Positions 17,404-25,549 of a DNA stretch of 36,179 bases are shown here, piece after piece; within the stretch, counting starts at the first letter, position 1, and each line of letters starts with the position of its first letter. Made by a program: the position numbers and the translations under genes. The notes beneath the pieces are model-generated. The model was not told the DNA's origin and searched no databases. It saw only the letters and a program-made list of their open reading frames with translations. Origin of the DNA: a virus; the IMG/VR virus record IMGVR_UViG_3300032297_000274, positions 1-36,179 of that record. One strand, given 5' to 3'.

Positions 17404-18941
17404 AATCTCAGCAATGGGTGTAATTGCAGTGCAATGTTAGGATCAATGGCGGGCTTGGGTAAAACAAATCCTTGTCGAAGTCCATGAATTAATTCAGTAT
17501 TAGGCACACACTCGCGCAAGGACTCATTGATGTAATCTGCGGTTTCCTGCCAACCCCGAGACCATCTTGCCCGTGATTGATCACTGAGAATGGATTCAAT
17601 GTTGTCCATGTTCATCCATCCATAGGCCAACATGGGATAAATGAACACTCCGTAGCCTGAACCAGCCCAACCTATGTTCCAATCACTGACATGGGGCCAT
17701 CGACGGGCACCGGTGTCCCTGAGTCTGGCCACTGTGGGCCTCATTGGTAGACTCTGTTGTTTGCGCCAAAATTCACTGTCATTTCTACCACTGCGATAGT
17801 GTAGGTGTATGAGATCAGCATAGTGATCAATCTGCTCTGTGAGACGTTTGCTGGACCATTGATAAGAAGAATCATCTTTAGGCAGTATGTTGCCCAATAA
17901 TATGCTATTAGTCAAATGTTCCAATTGTCCTATGGTTCCGTGTATGCTAGTGGCCTGCAAGGGTTCTAGGAAACTACTGGCCAGGCCTATAGCACACACA
18001 TTCTTTTTAAATGGCTCTTGGACTCGTCCGGGATCAAATTTAATGGTTTTGATTATTTTAACTGGTCGACCTACTGTGTGCTCTATTTCTTTCACAGCCT
18101 CATCGTAGCTGATACAAGAGCTGTCATAGACATAGCCACAGCCACGACGGTCTTGTATGGGTATCTGCCACATCCATCCTGCATTCATAGCACGAGCTTC
18201 TGTCACGGGTGTTATAGTTTCACCTGGCTGATAATCCAGTAAAAAAGGCAGGGCAGTATCGCAGGTTAGACTATCTCGGTAACTGACCCAGCCCATGTCC
18301 ATTTCTTTGGCCAGTATACGGGCAAAACCTGTGGCATCTATCCAATAATCTGCGGTCACAGTCTGTCCGTTGGCCAGATCGATGCTGGTGATATTTCCAT
18401 CACCGTCTTTGACACAGCTCTGATACTCGCTGTCTATCAGAGTAATTTCATCCAGTATTTTGCTTTTTAAAAACTGTCCAACCAAGTGTCCGTCAAAGTG
18501 ATAACTGGCTATTTCAAAACAATTGCCGTCTCGGGTTACAGTGCTAAGATCTCGTTCTGCTAGTTGTCCACAGAGTGTACTGCGATGAGCTAGGTCTGTG
18601 CCCTGCGTCAAACAATGATAGATTAATTCGCTGTCCCAATCATCTCTTCTCGTTCGAGTGTTACCAATGGGTGCTATGTAACTCCGACCATCACCTTGCC
18701 AATTGTGAAATCTAATCCCTAATTTAAAAGTAGCCTTGGTGCCCAATAGGAATTCTGGAATACTGATTCCAAAACTTTTTATAGCATCAGGAAATACACC
18801 TGTACTACCTTCGCCTGCCCCTATGATAGGAATCCGACTGCTTTCAACGACTGTTATTTCGTGTTGATACGGATGTTTACGTAACATCCAAATTGCTGCC
18901 AACCAGCCTGCTGTCCCACCACCTAAGATACAAATTTTCAT
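17400..18941 (-). CDS. Flavin-dependent halogenase (tryptophan halogenase family)
   Basis: ILGGGTAGW (residues 5-13) is the FAD-binding dinucleotide loop with the halogenase-specific T-A-G-W. K73 in KATFKLGIRF fits the catalytic lysine, WMWQIP (256-261) is the diagnostic WxWxIP motif, and FLEPLQATSIHG (324-335) matches the active-site VEPLESTGI block with E326 as catalytic glutamate. The 513-residue length is typical. Members use FADH2, O2 and halide to halogenate indoles or pyrroles; a flavin reductase partner is not in the window and would have to come from the host. Viral flavin halogenases are known in marine T4-type phages. ATG 18941 has no strong ribosome site. Confidence 0.92.
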   Translation of the reverse strand: MKICILGGGTAGWLAAIWMLRKHPYQHEITVVESSRIPIIGAGEGSTGVFPDAIKSFGISIPEFLLGTKATFKLGIRFHNWQGDGRSYIAPIGNTRTRRDDWDSELIYHCLTQGTDLAHRSTLCGQLAERDLSTVTRDGNCFEIASYHFDGHLVGQFLKSKILDEITLIDSEYQSCVKDGDGNITSIDLANGQTVTADYWIDATGFARILAKEMDMGWVSYRDSLTCDTALPFLLDYQPGETITPVTEARAMNAGWMWQIPIQDRRGCGYVYDSSCISYDEAVKEIEHTVGRPVKIIKTIKFDPGRVQEPFKKNVCAIGLASSFLEPLQATSIHGTIGQLEHLTNSILLGNILPKDDSSYQWSSKRLTEQIDHYADLIHLHYRSGRNDSEFWRKQQSLPMRPTVARLRDTGARRWPHVSDWNIGWAGSGYGVFIYPMLAYGWMNMDNIESILSDQSRARWSRGWQETADYINESLRECVPNTELIHGLRQGFVLPKPAIDPNIALQLHPLLRL

Positions 18942-18983
18942 ACTGTAATTATCTCTAATTATATTGGGTTTTTACGTTTTTGA

Positions 18984-18991
18984 TGTAAATA
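18984..18991 (+). promoter_or_regulatory. Possible late promoter
   Basis: TGTAAATA lies 22 bases before ATG 19014. It deviates from the T4 late box at two positions and is the weakest member of this set. Confidence 0.4.
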
Positions 18992-19013
18992 CAAATACTG
19001 CCAAAAAAATACT

Positions 19014-19454
19014 ATGTTGCACATAATTCAACGATTAGATGACCCTCTCACACACCTAGTGGCCGACGATCCAGTGAGGCCAGAGATACCGCTTGATTTT
19101 AGAGTCAGCGATAACAGTGAAATTTTTGTTTGGATAGACGATGACACTGGTAGACCGGGTGCCGCAGTATGTGTGGCCTATCGTGACTCTGTGCCCAGCA
19201 CAGTCAATGAATTGATAACCTTGGGCAGTGAAGATGCCAAGGTAGCAGTATTTTATACCATTTGGAGTTATACTTCAGGCAGTGGTCGCAAATTAATTCG
19301 TGCTACCCAAAGCTGGATCAAAACCAATAAAAAGAATATCTCTGAATATATAACATTGAGCCCTCCCACTGAAATGGCTAGAATATTTCATCTACGGAAC
19401 GGTGCTACAATATGGCGTACAAATTCTGATACTGTAAACTATCAGTATCAATAA
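19014..19454 (+). CDS. Conserved phage protein, possibly acetyltransferase-like
   Basis: 146 residues: LDDPLTHLVADDPVRPEIP..FR, then AAVCVAYRDSVPSTVNEL, AVFYTIWSYTSGSGRKLI, and LSPPTEMARIFHLRNGA. The order beta, helix, a GxGR-like loop (GSGRKLI) and a late FHLRNGA helix resembles the GNAT acyltransferase fold, and the pattern seems conserved in T4-type phages, but the acetyl-CoA loop is not canonical. Converges with the NT5C-like gene with a 7-base overlap. Confidence 0.6.
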   Translation: MLHIIQRLDDPLTHLVADDPVRPEIPLDFRVSDNSEIFVWIDDDTGRPGAAVCVAYRDSVPSTVNELITLGSEDAKVAVFYTIWSYTSGSGRKLIRATQSWIKTNKKNISEYITLSPPTEMARIFHLRNGATIWRTNSDTVNYQYQ

Positions 19455-19966
19455 TTATTTCTATAAAGAATTTCTAGCTGTTCAAGAGCTAGATCATAAT
19501 CTTTGGTCACCCTTACAGCTATACCACCTGCAGCCGTCCATTGGTCGCAGTTGTCACGACGATCGTCGACTAAAATATCTCCGGGTTGACAATGGCGGGC
19601 TTTGTCATAACTGTAGGGACCAAAACATACCCTTACACCTGGATAGTGTTCTTGCATCCATAAAATCTTGTCTTGAAATACTTCGGGCATGTCGTTGCCT
19701 TTGGGTATGGCTGTGAGCATACGTAATTTCCAACCTAGCTCATCTTGGAATTTCTTTGCCAAGGCCATCATCATATCTGCCTGAGGCATCTTAGGAAGAT
19801 GTCTATAAAAGTTTTCCTGAAGTTTAAGTTTATTCCATTCTTCGGAGGGCCAACGACCTGCTTGTGCGGCTGCATCACTGGCTGCTTGATCTTGATTTAA
19901 AAAGTTTTGGGCGGCTGTATTGAAGTCTGCAACTACACCGTCCATGTCAATGTATATACTGGGCAT
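19448..19966 (-). CDS. HAD-superfamily 5' nucleotidase (NT5C-like)
   Basis: YIDMDGVVADF (residues 5-15) is the HAD catalytic loop, with D7 the nucleophile and D9 the acid/base. LTAIPKG supplies motif II and GDILVDDRRDNC the DD of motif IV. The length (172 residues) matches the 5'(3')-deoxyribonucleotidase type; deoxynucleotide dephosphorylation is likely. ATG 19966 is chosen because the longer frame passes through the promoter. A role as the phosphatase of the heptose pathway is conceivable but not suggested by position. Confidence 0.78.
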   Translation of the reverse strand: MPSIYIDMDGVVADFNTAAQNFLNQDQAASDAAAQAGRWPSEEWNKLKLQENFYRHLPKMPQADMMMALAKKFQDELGWKLRMLTAIPKGNDMPEVFQDKILWMQEHYPGVRVCFGPYSYDKARHCQPGDILVDDRRDNCDQWTAAGGIAVRVTKDYDLALEQLEILYRNNY

Positions 19967-19973
19967 AACATTA

Positions 19974-20001
19974 ATTATAACTGAGTTAACCAACAAGTCA
20001 A
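19974..20001 (-). promoter_or_regulatory. Minus-strand sigma70-type promoter before the NT5C-like gene
   Basis: TTGACT (19996-20001 on the minus strand) and TATAAT (19974-19979), spacer 16. The start would lie within a base or two of ATG 19966. Confidence 0.6.
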
Positions 20002-20017
20002 CAAGTTTGAGTAGAAA

Positions 20018-20710
20018 TTAATCTATGCTTAAACTTTGATCGTGTAGACGATCTACCAATGTCTGCATACCTTCTACAGTTTTGTCATTGCGTAGACTTT
20101 TATATACAAGGTTAGGTACGCTAAATTCACCCTGTTTACTGTTTAGGCCAGCTTTTCTAAATTTGCGTAGCATTTTTAATACAGTTCTGCAAATTGCTAG
20201 ATTGCCTGTGCGCATGGCCAATCTAATAATATCTTTCCATTGTTCAGCGATTTCTTTGACTTCTGCCTCATCATAGAATGGTAATTCTTTAACAGGAGGT
20301 CTAATCCATTCTTTGTTCAAAATACTGTAAGCGGCACTGACTGTGGGATTCTCGCTGTCTTCTATGCCTGGCTCTACAGGGATATCTAGAACCTTGACTT
20401 TATATCTTTGTTTGTATAATAATCTTTTACTGTCAAACAATTCGGCTGCTTCTCTATCACAACTTACTTTGGTATAGTCGACAACAATGTGTAGATCTAA
20501 ATCGCTGTACTCAGTATATGTATAGTTGGCATTTGCACCCGCTATGATAATGTCTTCAACTTCTAAAGGTACGTCAACAAATTCTATAAAATCTTGTGCA
20601 ATTTTTAGTAGATGTTGAGCTATCTCTGGTCGTAGTTGATTGTCTTCCCAAAGTAAAGGATTTAATTCACTGTGAAGCTCAATTGGTTTAGAAAATTCCG
20701 TAACACGCAT
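20018..20710 (-). CDS. Nucleotidyltransferase-superfamily protein
   Basis: IIIAGANANYTYTEYSDLDLHIVVDY (residues 55-80, split) shows the nucleotidyltransferase signature: the G..N loop followed by SDLDLH (69-74) with two metal-binding aspartates. VSCDREAAELFDSKRLLY and the helical C-terminus resemble the accessory domain of phage and MNT-like proteins. It may transfer a nucleotide to a protein, RNA or sugar; no substrate is visible. ATG 20710 is used; the frame extends to a TTG at 20716. A GATAAATA late box (20718-20725) lies immediately upstream, giving a nearly leaderless message. Confidence 0.68.
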   Translation of the reverse strand: MRVTEFSKPIELHSELNPLLWEDNQLRPEIAQHLLKIAQDFIEFVDVPLEVEDIIIAGANANYTYTEYSDLDLHIVVDYTKVSCDREAAELFDSKRLLYKQRYKVKVLDIPVEPGIEDSENPTVSAAYSILNKEWIRPPVKELPFYDEAEVKEIAEQWKDIIRLAMRTGNLAICRTVLKMLRKFRKAGLNSKQGEFSVPNLVYKSLRNDKTVEGMQTLVDRLHDQSLSID

Positions 20711-20717
20711 AGTCAAA

Positions 20718-20725
20718 TATTTATC
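20718..20725 (-). promoter_or_regulatory. Late promoter on the minus strand
   Basis: GATAAATA, one change from the T4 late consensus, eight bases before ATG 20710; back to back with the plus-strand box at 20728-20735. Confidence 0.65.
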
Positions 20726-20727
20726 GT

Positions 20728-20735
20728 ATTAAATA
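20728..20735 (+). promoter_or_regulatory. Late promoter on the plus strand
   Basis: ATTAAATA, eight bases before ATG 20744, the same spacing as at 16210. Together with 20718-20725 it forms a divergent late promoter pair. Confidence 0.6.
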
Positions 20736-20743
20736 CAGTTAGT

Positions 20744-21298
20744 ATGCCTATTAAATCATATAAAGGACAGTTGTTAGCTGCCAATCCCAGTAATCCCAGA
20801 GACCCCTTGCATGGGAGTGTTATTCTTATGGTAGCACATAATCCTATCATAACCTTTGGAATTCAAATTAATCAACCCAATAAAGACTTTAATCTTGCAA
20901 GCCTATGTTCCGGAATAGGATTATGGTACGATGGAGAAGATACAGGATACTATGGCGGTAACATGAAAACAGAAAAGGTTCATGTTGTCCATACCAAAGA
21001 CTGGATGGGAATGACCAGTCAAGACATCACAGACGATCTAGCGGTTACCAGTGACATCAGTGTGCTAACGGCATTATGTGCCAATGAAGGCCCTTCATAT
21101 TTCAGAGCCTGTGCTGGATTCTGGGCCTGGGAACAAGGAACCCTAGAACGTCAAATGGATATTAAAAATAACTCTGCTGTTCATCGTTGGGAAGCTGTGC
21201 CAGCAACCCCACAATTAGTATTTGATAAATCTGGTACTGACCAATGGCACGATATACTCAGTGCCAGTGGACAATTCCAAATATCTAATTGGCTTTAA
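20744..21298 (+). CDS. AlgH/YqgE-like (UPF0301) protein
   Basis: The order GQLLAANPSNPRDPLHGSVILMVAHN, GIQINQP, YYGGNMKTEKVHVVHTKDWMG (all within residues 8-90, quoted in pieces), then DISVLTALCANEGPSYFRACAGFWAWEQGTLERQ follows the AlgH/YqgE pattern: LLiA.P...D..F..SV, viN.P, GGPv.....HvLH, and a late GP...R...GyagW..GQLe block. The length (184) matches the bacterial family. Its cellular role is poorly understood (transcription/chaperone-like). Start 20744 follows a late promoter box; the open frame upstream would overlap the divergent gene. Confidence 0.72.
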   Translation: MPIKSYKGQLLAANPSNPRDPLHGSVILMVAHNPIITFGIQINQPNKDFNLASLCSGIGLWYDGEDTGYYGGNMKTEKVHVVHTKDWMGMTSQDITDDLAVTSDISVLTALCANEGPSYFRACAGFWAWEQGTLERQMDIKNNSAVHRWEAVPATPQLVFDKSGTDQWHDILSASGQFQISNWL

Positions 21299-22746
21299 TC
21301 TTTTTCTGGATTTAAGTTATCAAGCATATTGCGAATCAGCGGACCGGCTGATGCTTTAGGCCTAGGTTTTTCTAGACTAAACCCTTCCTTGGGACTAGCT
21401 CGTTCCCATCCTCCGCTATCTGCAGTCGATGTATTCACAACACTGGTACGTTTCAAACTATCCATTACAGAACTTGTGTTATTGTTACTGCGCTGTTGTC
21501 CGAAACTCTTTTCATCTTCTTCACCTAGATCTGTAATACGTAGTGTATCTACATTAAATTCTAAGTCAACTTTCTGTCCAACACCCGAGCTACTACGAGT
21601 CTTCATAAACTGGATTTGATAGCGTCCACGTTCCTTCATAGCCCTAGAAGTAAAGATACCTATGACATTATCTGCTGTCATAATCTTTGACAAACCGCCC
21701 GAAATGTGACTGTGATCGAATTCAATTTCTTCAACAGCACTACGATTTAACTGTGAGGCTGTAACAGTAATACACTGGGTTTCCATAGCCAAATTACGGA
21801 TCTCTTCTGACACATATTTGTCTTTTACAAACAAATCGCTGGGCGATACCTTCACTGATAAAGGCATCATCAAATCGAGGTAATCTATGAGAATTACGTC
21901 TGGTTTTGCGCCTTTTTTGACCTGATATTCCTTCAAATAGGCTCGAATATCGTTACAATTTTTCCCCGAAGGCATGTACTTAACTTGCAGGTTTCCTGCC
22001 TTTTTACCCAGCATTTTAACCTTTAATTCTACATCATCGATGTTCTTAAAGATCTCACGAGTTGTGATACCTGTCATCATAGAATCCAAACGCATGGCTA
22101 CTAAACCTTCACTCAATTCGAATGTTAGGTACAGTACATTAAGTCCCTGTTGTGCCCAGTTTACACCCAAGTTAGCCAGGAACAAACTCTTACCACCACC
22201 CGATCCTGCACAGAAAATGTTTAACTCACCGCGGTTAAATCCGCCATAGAGTTTCTTATCAATGCTGGGCCATCCTGTGCTGATCTGTCCGTTGCCGTCT
22301 TTGAGTTTGGTCAGTCTAGATCTAGGATCTTCAAAGTAATCTGTACCCATATCTTTGTTTAGGCTGACCTGTATTGCATCCTTGATTAGTTTTTCAACCG
22401 GATTATATTCACCTGATTCCAGTAAATCGGCACTCTTAAGAATTGCACGTTCTAGAGCTTTGTGTCTACTAAAAGTCTCAAACTCATCTAACAGCCATTC
22501 ATAGTTTTCTTTAGGTAATGTAATAGTCTGAAGATCAGTGCTCACTGCTGTGTTCACAATCACAGTCTCAGGCATTACCTTATATTCATCAACATATTTG
22601 GTAATAAATTCTGCTGTGGATTTTAATCTTTGATCAAAATTCTCTGGATCAAAGATGTTCTGGCACCGGGCAAATGTTTCTGCATCTGAAAGAAACATTT
22701 CCAGATACAGTTTCTGCATATCGTAATTATAATTAGGTTTAGTCAT
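21295..22746 (-). CDS. 41: Replicative DNA helicase (gp41/DnaB-like)
   Basis: RecA-type motor with Walker A GSGGGKS (residues 181-187), LNVLYLTFELSEGLVAMRLDSM as the DnaB motif H1a, the D-box PDVILIDYLDLMM (Walker B), and the later VTASQLNRS and SGVGQKVDLEF regions typical of gp41/DnaB helicases. An N-terminal helical domain (residues 1-130) is used for hexamer assembly and primase contact. At 483 residues it matches T4 gp41 (475). The first bases overlap the gp61 stop by eight, so primase and helicase are coupled as expected for the T4 primosome. Confidence 0.9.
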   Translation of the reverse strand: MTKPNYNYDMQKLYLEMFLSDAETFARCQNIFDPENFDQRLKSTAEFITKYVDEYKVMPETVIVNTAVSTDLQTITLPKENYEWLLDEFETFSRHKALERAILKSADLLESGEYNPVEKLIKDAIQVSLNKDMGTDYFEDPRSRLTKLKDGNGQISTGWPSIDKKLYGGFNRGELNIFCAGSGGGKSLFLANLGVNWAQQGLNVLYLTFELSEGLVAMRLDSMMTGITTREIFKNIDDVELKVKMLGKKAGNLQVKYMPSGKNCNDIRAYLKEYQVKKGAKPDVILIDYLDLMMPLSVKVSPSDLFVKDKYVSEEIRNLAMETQCITVTASQLNRSAVEEIEFDHSHISGGLSKIMTADNVIGIFTSRAMKERGRYQIQFMKTRSSSGVGQKVDLEFNVDTLRITDLGEEDEKSFGQQRSNNNTSSVMDSLKRTSVVNTSTADSGGWERASPKEGFSLEKPRPKASAGPLIRNMLDNLNPEKD

Positions 22747-23737
22747 TTAGTGCTTCAAGTTTTTTCTTAAGTAGTTGTATTTTTATCTCGTTGTCTTCGC
22801 AGTAGTGCAAAATTGTGGCCAGTGTATATAATCGTCCGTATTCTTTGACAGCATCTGCAACGTCTTTGATATTGTCACCCCAAGGTGGTAAACTAACGGA
22901 CCAGCCATTGGCCAGTGCTGCCTTGATCAGTTTAGCACCTGGTTTGTCTCGATCAGGTACCGCAATAACCTTTTTTCCTAGACTATTGATTCTAGCAATC
23001 TGTACGTCATTTGGCTCATTGGTCATAATGCTAACGCCGTCCACTGCAATAGCATCAAACTGACCTTCTACTACTATGACAAACGCTCTGTTGTCTCTCT
23101 GCGAATCTATGTTAAACACATAACCGCTTTGACTATCGGTGAGATATTTAGGTTTTCCGGCTTTGATTTTTCTACCTGTGTATCCTACTATTTTTTCATC
23201 TTGATAGAAAGGTATAATCACACGATCTCTAAAGCCTGCTGCCGCACTCCAATGCCAGTTATACCATTCCCAGCCTACTCGTCGCTCATCCATTAGATAC
23301 GAGATTACATCAAATAATTCAGCGTCCTGAGCGCCTTCAGCTACCCAGGTATCTATGGGCAAACAATCTTCGGGCAAGGGTATTTCTTTTAATTCAAAAC
23401 TCAAATCTCTTTTAGCAGTAGGTTGATCTTCTTTTAATTTAAGAGCATACAACCCTAACTTACCTATAGTATCAGAGGACATTCCCAGCCAGCGAAATAG
23501 GTCTTTGGTATTTCGGCTTAATAATTTTCCAGGAGTCCAACCTGCTTTAAAATTACAATTGAAACAGTGGTATTGGAAGCCGCCATCTGGAGATGTTCGA
23601 ATACCTCCACGCTTTCTATCGTCACGACTTTCACCATTATGGGTGCAACACACAGCATCAAAACTAGTCCATCCACTTGGAGTAGTCTTACGCTTAGGTG
23701 GTAAGAGAGCTAGTACGGCTGATTGTATTTCATGCAT
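22739..23737 (-). CDS. 61: DNA primase (gp61)
   Basis: N-terminal zinc-binding region with C31/H33 and C58-x2-C61, then the Toprim fold: VIVVEGQFDAIA with catalytic E224, and AVPDRDKPG with D262/D264. The order and size (332 residues; T4 gp61 342) identify it as the primase that lays RNA primers for lagging-strand synthesis with gp41. Its last bases overlap gp41. A possible ribosome site precedes ATG 23737 weakly. Confidence 0.9.
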   Translation of the reverse strand: MHEIQSAVLALLPPKRKTTPSGWTSFDAVCCTHNGESRDDRKRGGIRTSPDGGFQYHCFNCNFKAGWTPGKLLSRNTKDLFRWLGMSSDTIGKLGLYALKLKEDQPTAKRDLSFELKEIPLPEDCLPIDTWVAEGAQDAELFDVISYLMDERRVGWEWYNWHWSAAAGFRDRVIIPFYQDEKIVGYTGRKIKAGKPKYLTDSQSGYVFNIDSQRDNRAFVIVVEGQFDAIAVDGVSIMTNEPNDVQIARINSLGKKVIAVPDRDKPGAKLIKAALANGWSVSLPPWGDNIKDVADAVKEYGRLYTLATILHYCEDNEIKIQLLKKKLEALND

Positions 23738-23746
23738 CTATACAGT

Positions 23747-24589
23747 TTAACTTCTGTACAGGAATTTGTCAAATGTTCCGCGGTAATTATAGTTTTCGCT
23801 GTTGTCCGTTTCAGTTGGACCTAGCCCTGGTACATGCCAAACTTGAACCCAAGAATAAACTCCGTTGAAATTCACAGTGTCAATTCCGGTATATCCATTG
23901 TATTCTTTGGTAAAAATTGTAGAATAGCTACCAAGATAATCTGGATTGTTGTTCAATGTTGCTTTGATATAAACTGTACCTTTGAACCCTGACATATAAA
24001 ATGCCATGGTATGTAATCCAGAATTGCTGTTGTATTCGGGATTGGCATAGACTGCTCTGCTTTTAAACTCATATAGATCAATTGATGAATTAAAACTTTT
24101 TTGGAAATCAGCAACTTCTACAGATGGTTGTAAAACAGGATAAGCATCAGATTGTAGATGCAATGTGCCATTTATACCGTAGTAGGTATTAGAATATGTG
24201 GGACTGTAACTACCTGTGTCGTCTAAAGATTTAATTACAAATTGATAACTACTGCGGGTTAAATCAATAGTATCACTTTCTTCTAATGTTAGGGTGGCTA
24301 CACCTCGAGTACTGGTTGTAACTCCGTCGTCTAATATGTCTAACGGTTTTTCTACAATCAATCTTTGATTAACAGCATCGAACATACTGAATACATAAGT
24401 TGCGGTGTTGCTGATAGAAATACGCTTTTGGTCACTGTTCTTGAACTGAATCCTCACAGTGTTTTTAAGACCTTTTTGTACTTTTAGATCGTGTTGATAC
24501 ATGACTCGATTAACTCCGCGAATGGTAGGATCCAAATCTAATATTACGGCAAGATTATTTTGGTATAAATAGACTGGTAAATTTTGCAT
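23747..24589 (-). CDS. Putative virion structural protein, 280 aa
   Basis: Beta-rich with many Ser/Thr/Asn/Tyr and no cysteine; MQNLPVYLYQNNLAVILDLD, VRIQFKNSDQKRISIS, GSYSPTYSNTYYGINGTLHLQ and WVQVWHVPGLGPTETDN suggest stacked beta domains of a baseplate or neck type protein. An AATAAATA late box lies directly upstream (24595-24602), which supports a structural role. ATG 24589 is chosen because the longer frame would run into the promoter. The specific structure cannot be named. Confidence 0.6.
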   Translation of the reverse strand: MQNLPVYLYQNNLAVILDLDPTIRGVNRVMYQHDLKVQKGLKNTVRIQFKNSDQKRISISNTATYVFSMFDAVNQRLIVEKPLDILDDGVTTSTRGVATLTLEESDTIDLTRSSYQFVIKSLDDTGSYSPTYSNTYYGINGTLHLQSDAYPVLQPSVEVADFQKSFNSSIDLYEFKSRAVYANPEYNSNSGLHTMAFYMSGFKGTVYIKATLNNNPDYLGSYSTIFTKEYNGYTGIDTVNFNGVYSWVQVWHVPGLGPTETDNSENYNYRGTFDKFLYRS

Positions 24590-24594
24590 AACCT

Positions 24595-24602
24595 TATTTA
24601 TT
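24595..24602 (-). promoter_or_regulatory. Late promoter on the minus strand
   Basis: AATAAATA ends only five bases before ATG 24589; with a T4-like start site the +1 would be at or next to the A of ATG. Confidence 0.65.
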
Positions 24603-24606
24603 GACA

Positions 24607-24990
24607 ATGTCCACTCCTGACCAGTTCCAAGAAAATTATCCGTTCGTTAGCTGTATTAAATCAAATGATATAGAATACGTTGGAATAATCGTTAATTTCG
24701 ATGATTTTGTAGCCAGCATATATGATATCAGTATCATCAAAAGTGATCAAGATAAACGTAAATTCTTAGAACTAGGAGAAGTTTGGTGGTGGGAAAGCAA
24801 TCGTAAGATTCCTATCAATATCTTTTTAAAACAAGAAATGTCTGAATTCAGATATGCTATTAAAACATTTAACAGCAAGGACGTCGGACTGATATTCGGT
24901 CCAAAAGTAAATCTAAGTGAGATTGCGGAAAAAAGGATTAAACGTAAAAGTATTCAACTAGTACGTAATCCTAGGCGTAAGGATAGCTAA
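24607..24990 (+). CDS. Hypothetical protein, 127 aa
   Basis: Unrecognised. MSTPDQFQENYPFVSCIKSND, then a beta-rich middle (VGIIVNFDDFVASIYDI, WWWESNRKIPINIFLKQEM) and a very basic C-terminus (IKRKSIQLVRNPRRKD). It is divergent from the structural gene and converges with the DnaE-like gene with a 20-base overlap of the 3' ends. There is no ribosome site upstream of ATG 24607 (TTATTGACA), so a leaderless message is possible. Confidence 0.62.
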   Translation: MSTPDQFQENYPFVSCIKSNDIEYVGIIVNFDDFVASIYDISIIKSDQDKRKFLELGEVWWWESNRKIPINIFLKQEMSEFRYAIKTFNSKDVGLIFGPKVNLSEIAEKRIKRKSIQLVRNPRRKDS

Positions 24991-25549
24991 TACCTTCGCA
25001 GATTAAATTCATCTGTACCACAATAACGTGGGCATAGGCCACAGCGTGAGCCTTCTTAAAATAGTATTCATCCCCAGTTGGTTTGATCCAAACTTCTTTC
25101 ATAATTGTATCCCAGTCCTGTCCAATTAAGTGACGTTTAGCAGGACGGATCATGGCTAGTACTGCTGCCAATTCTAAAATGCTTTTAGGTTTTGCCTGGG
25201 CTAGAATAGAATGATGTCCGCTTACATGAAACAATAAGTCGGTGAATTCTTTTTGTTCTAAAAGGCCCCATAATGGTTCAGTGGCCAGTAGTTGTTGCAG
25301 GTGAGCTTCATCTCTTACACCTTTGTAGACACTGACATTTAAGAAATCAATCTTAAAGTAACCTCTATCCTCTGCTTCTTTATAATCTATACTTGCTAAT
25401 CCAGTAATAGGATTGCAGGGAATAGAGTGACAATATGCGCCAGTATTGTGTTTTTTAAAAGCACCATTTTCTTGGATAGCCGCAGGAACATTCTTGATAA
25501 CATCGAGTACCTTTGCTCTATCTAAAAAATCAATGTCAATATCCGGCAT
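24971..25549 (-). CDS. Compact DNA polymerase III alpha (DnaE)-like protein
   Basis: MPDIDIDFLDRAKVLDVI (residues 1-18) matches the PDxDxDF catalytic motif of C-family polymerases, and RGYFKIDFLN (63-73) the second motif with its single Asp (D68 here). Further on, SILELAAVLAMIRPAK and EYYFKKAHAVAYAHVIVV correspond to DnaE blocks a..aLyRPg and F.KSHA.aYa. Thus the three catalytic aspartates seem preserved while the palm insertions, PHP domain and OB/beta-binding regions are gone: 192 residues against more than 1100. Whether it polymerises is doubtful; it may be a regulatory or scaffold protein. It starts inside the end of the kinase gene (14-base overlap). Confidence 0.62.
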   Translation of the reverse strand: MPDIDIDFLDRAKVLDVIKNVPAAIQENGAFKKHNTGAYCHSIPCNPITGLASIDYKEAEDRGYFKIDFLNVSVYKGVRDEAHLQQLLATEPLWGLLEQKEFTDLLFHVSGHHSILAQAKPKSILELAAVLAMIRPAKRHLIGQDWDTIMKEVWIKPTGDEYYFKKAHAVAYAHVIVVQMNLICEGISYPYA

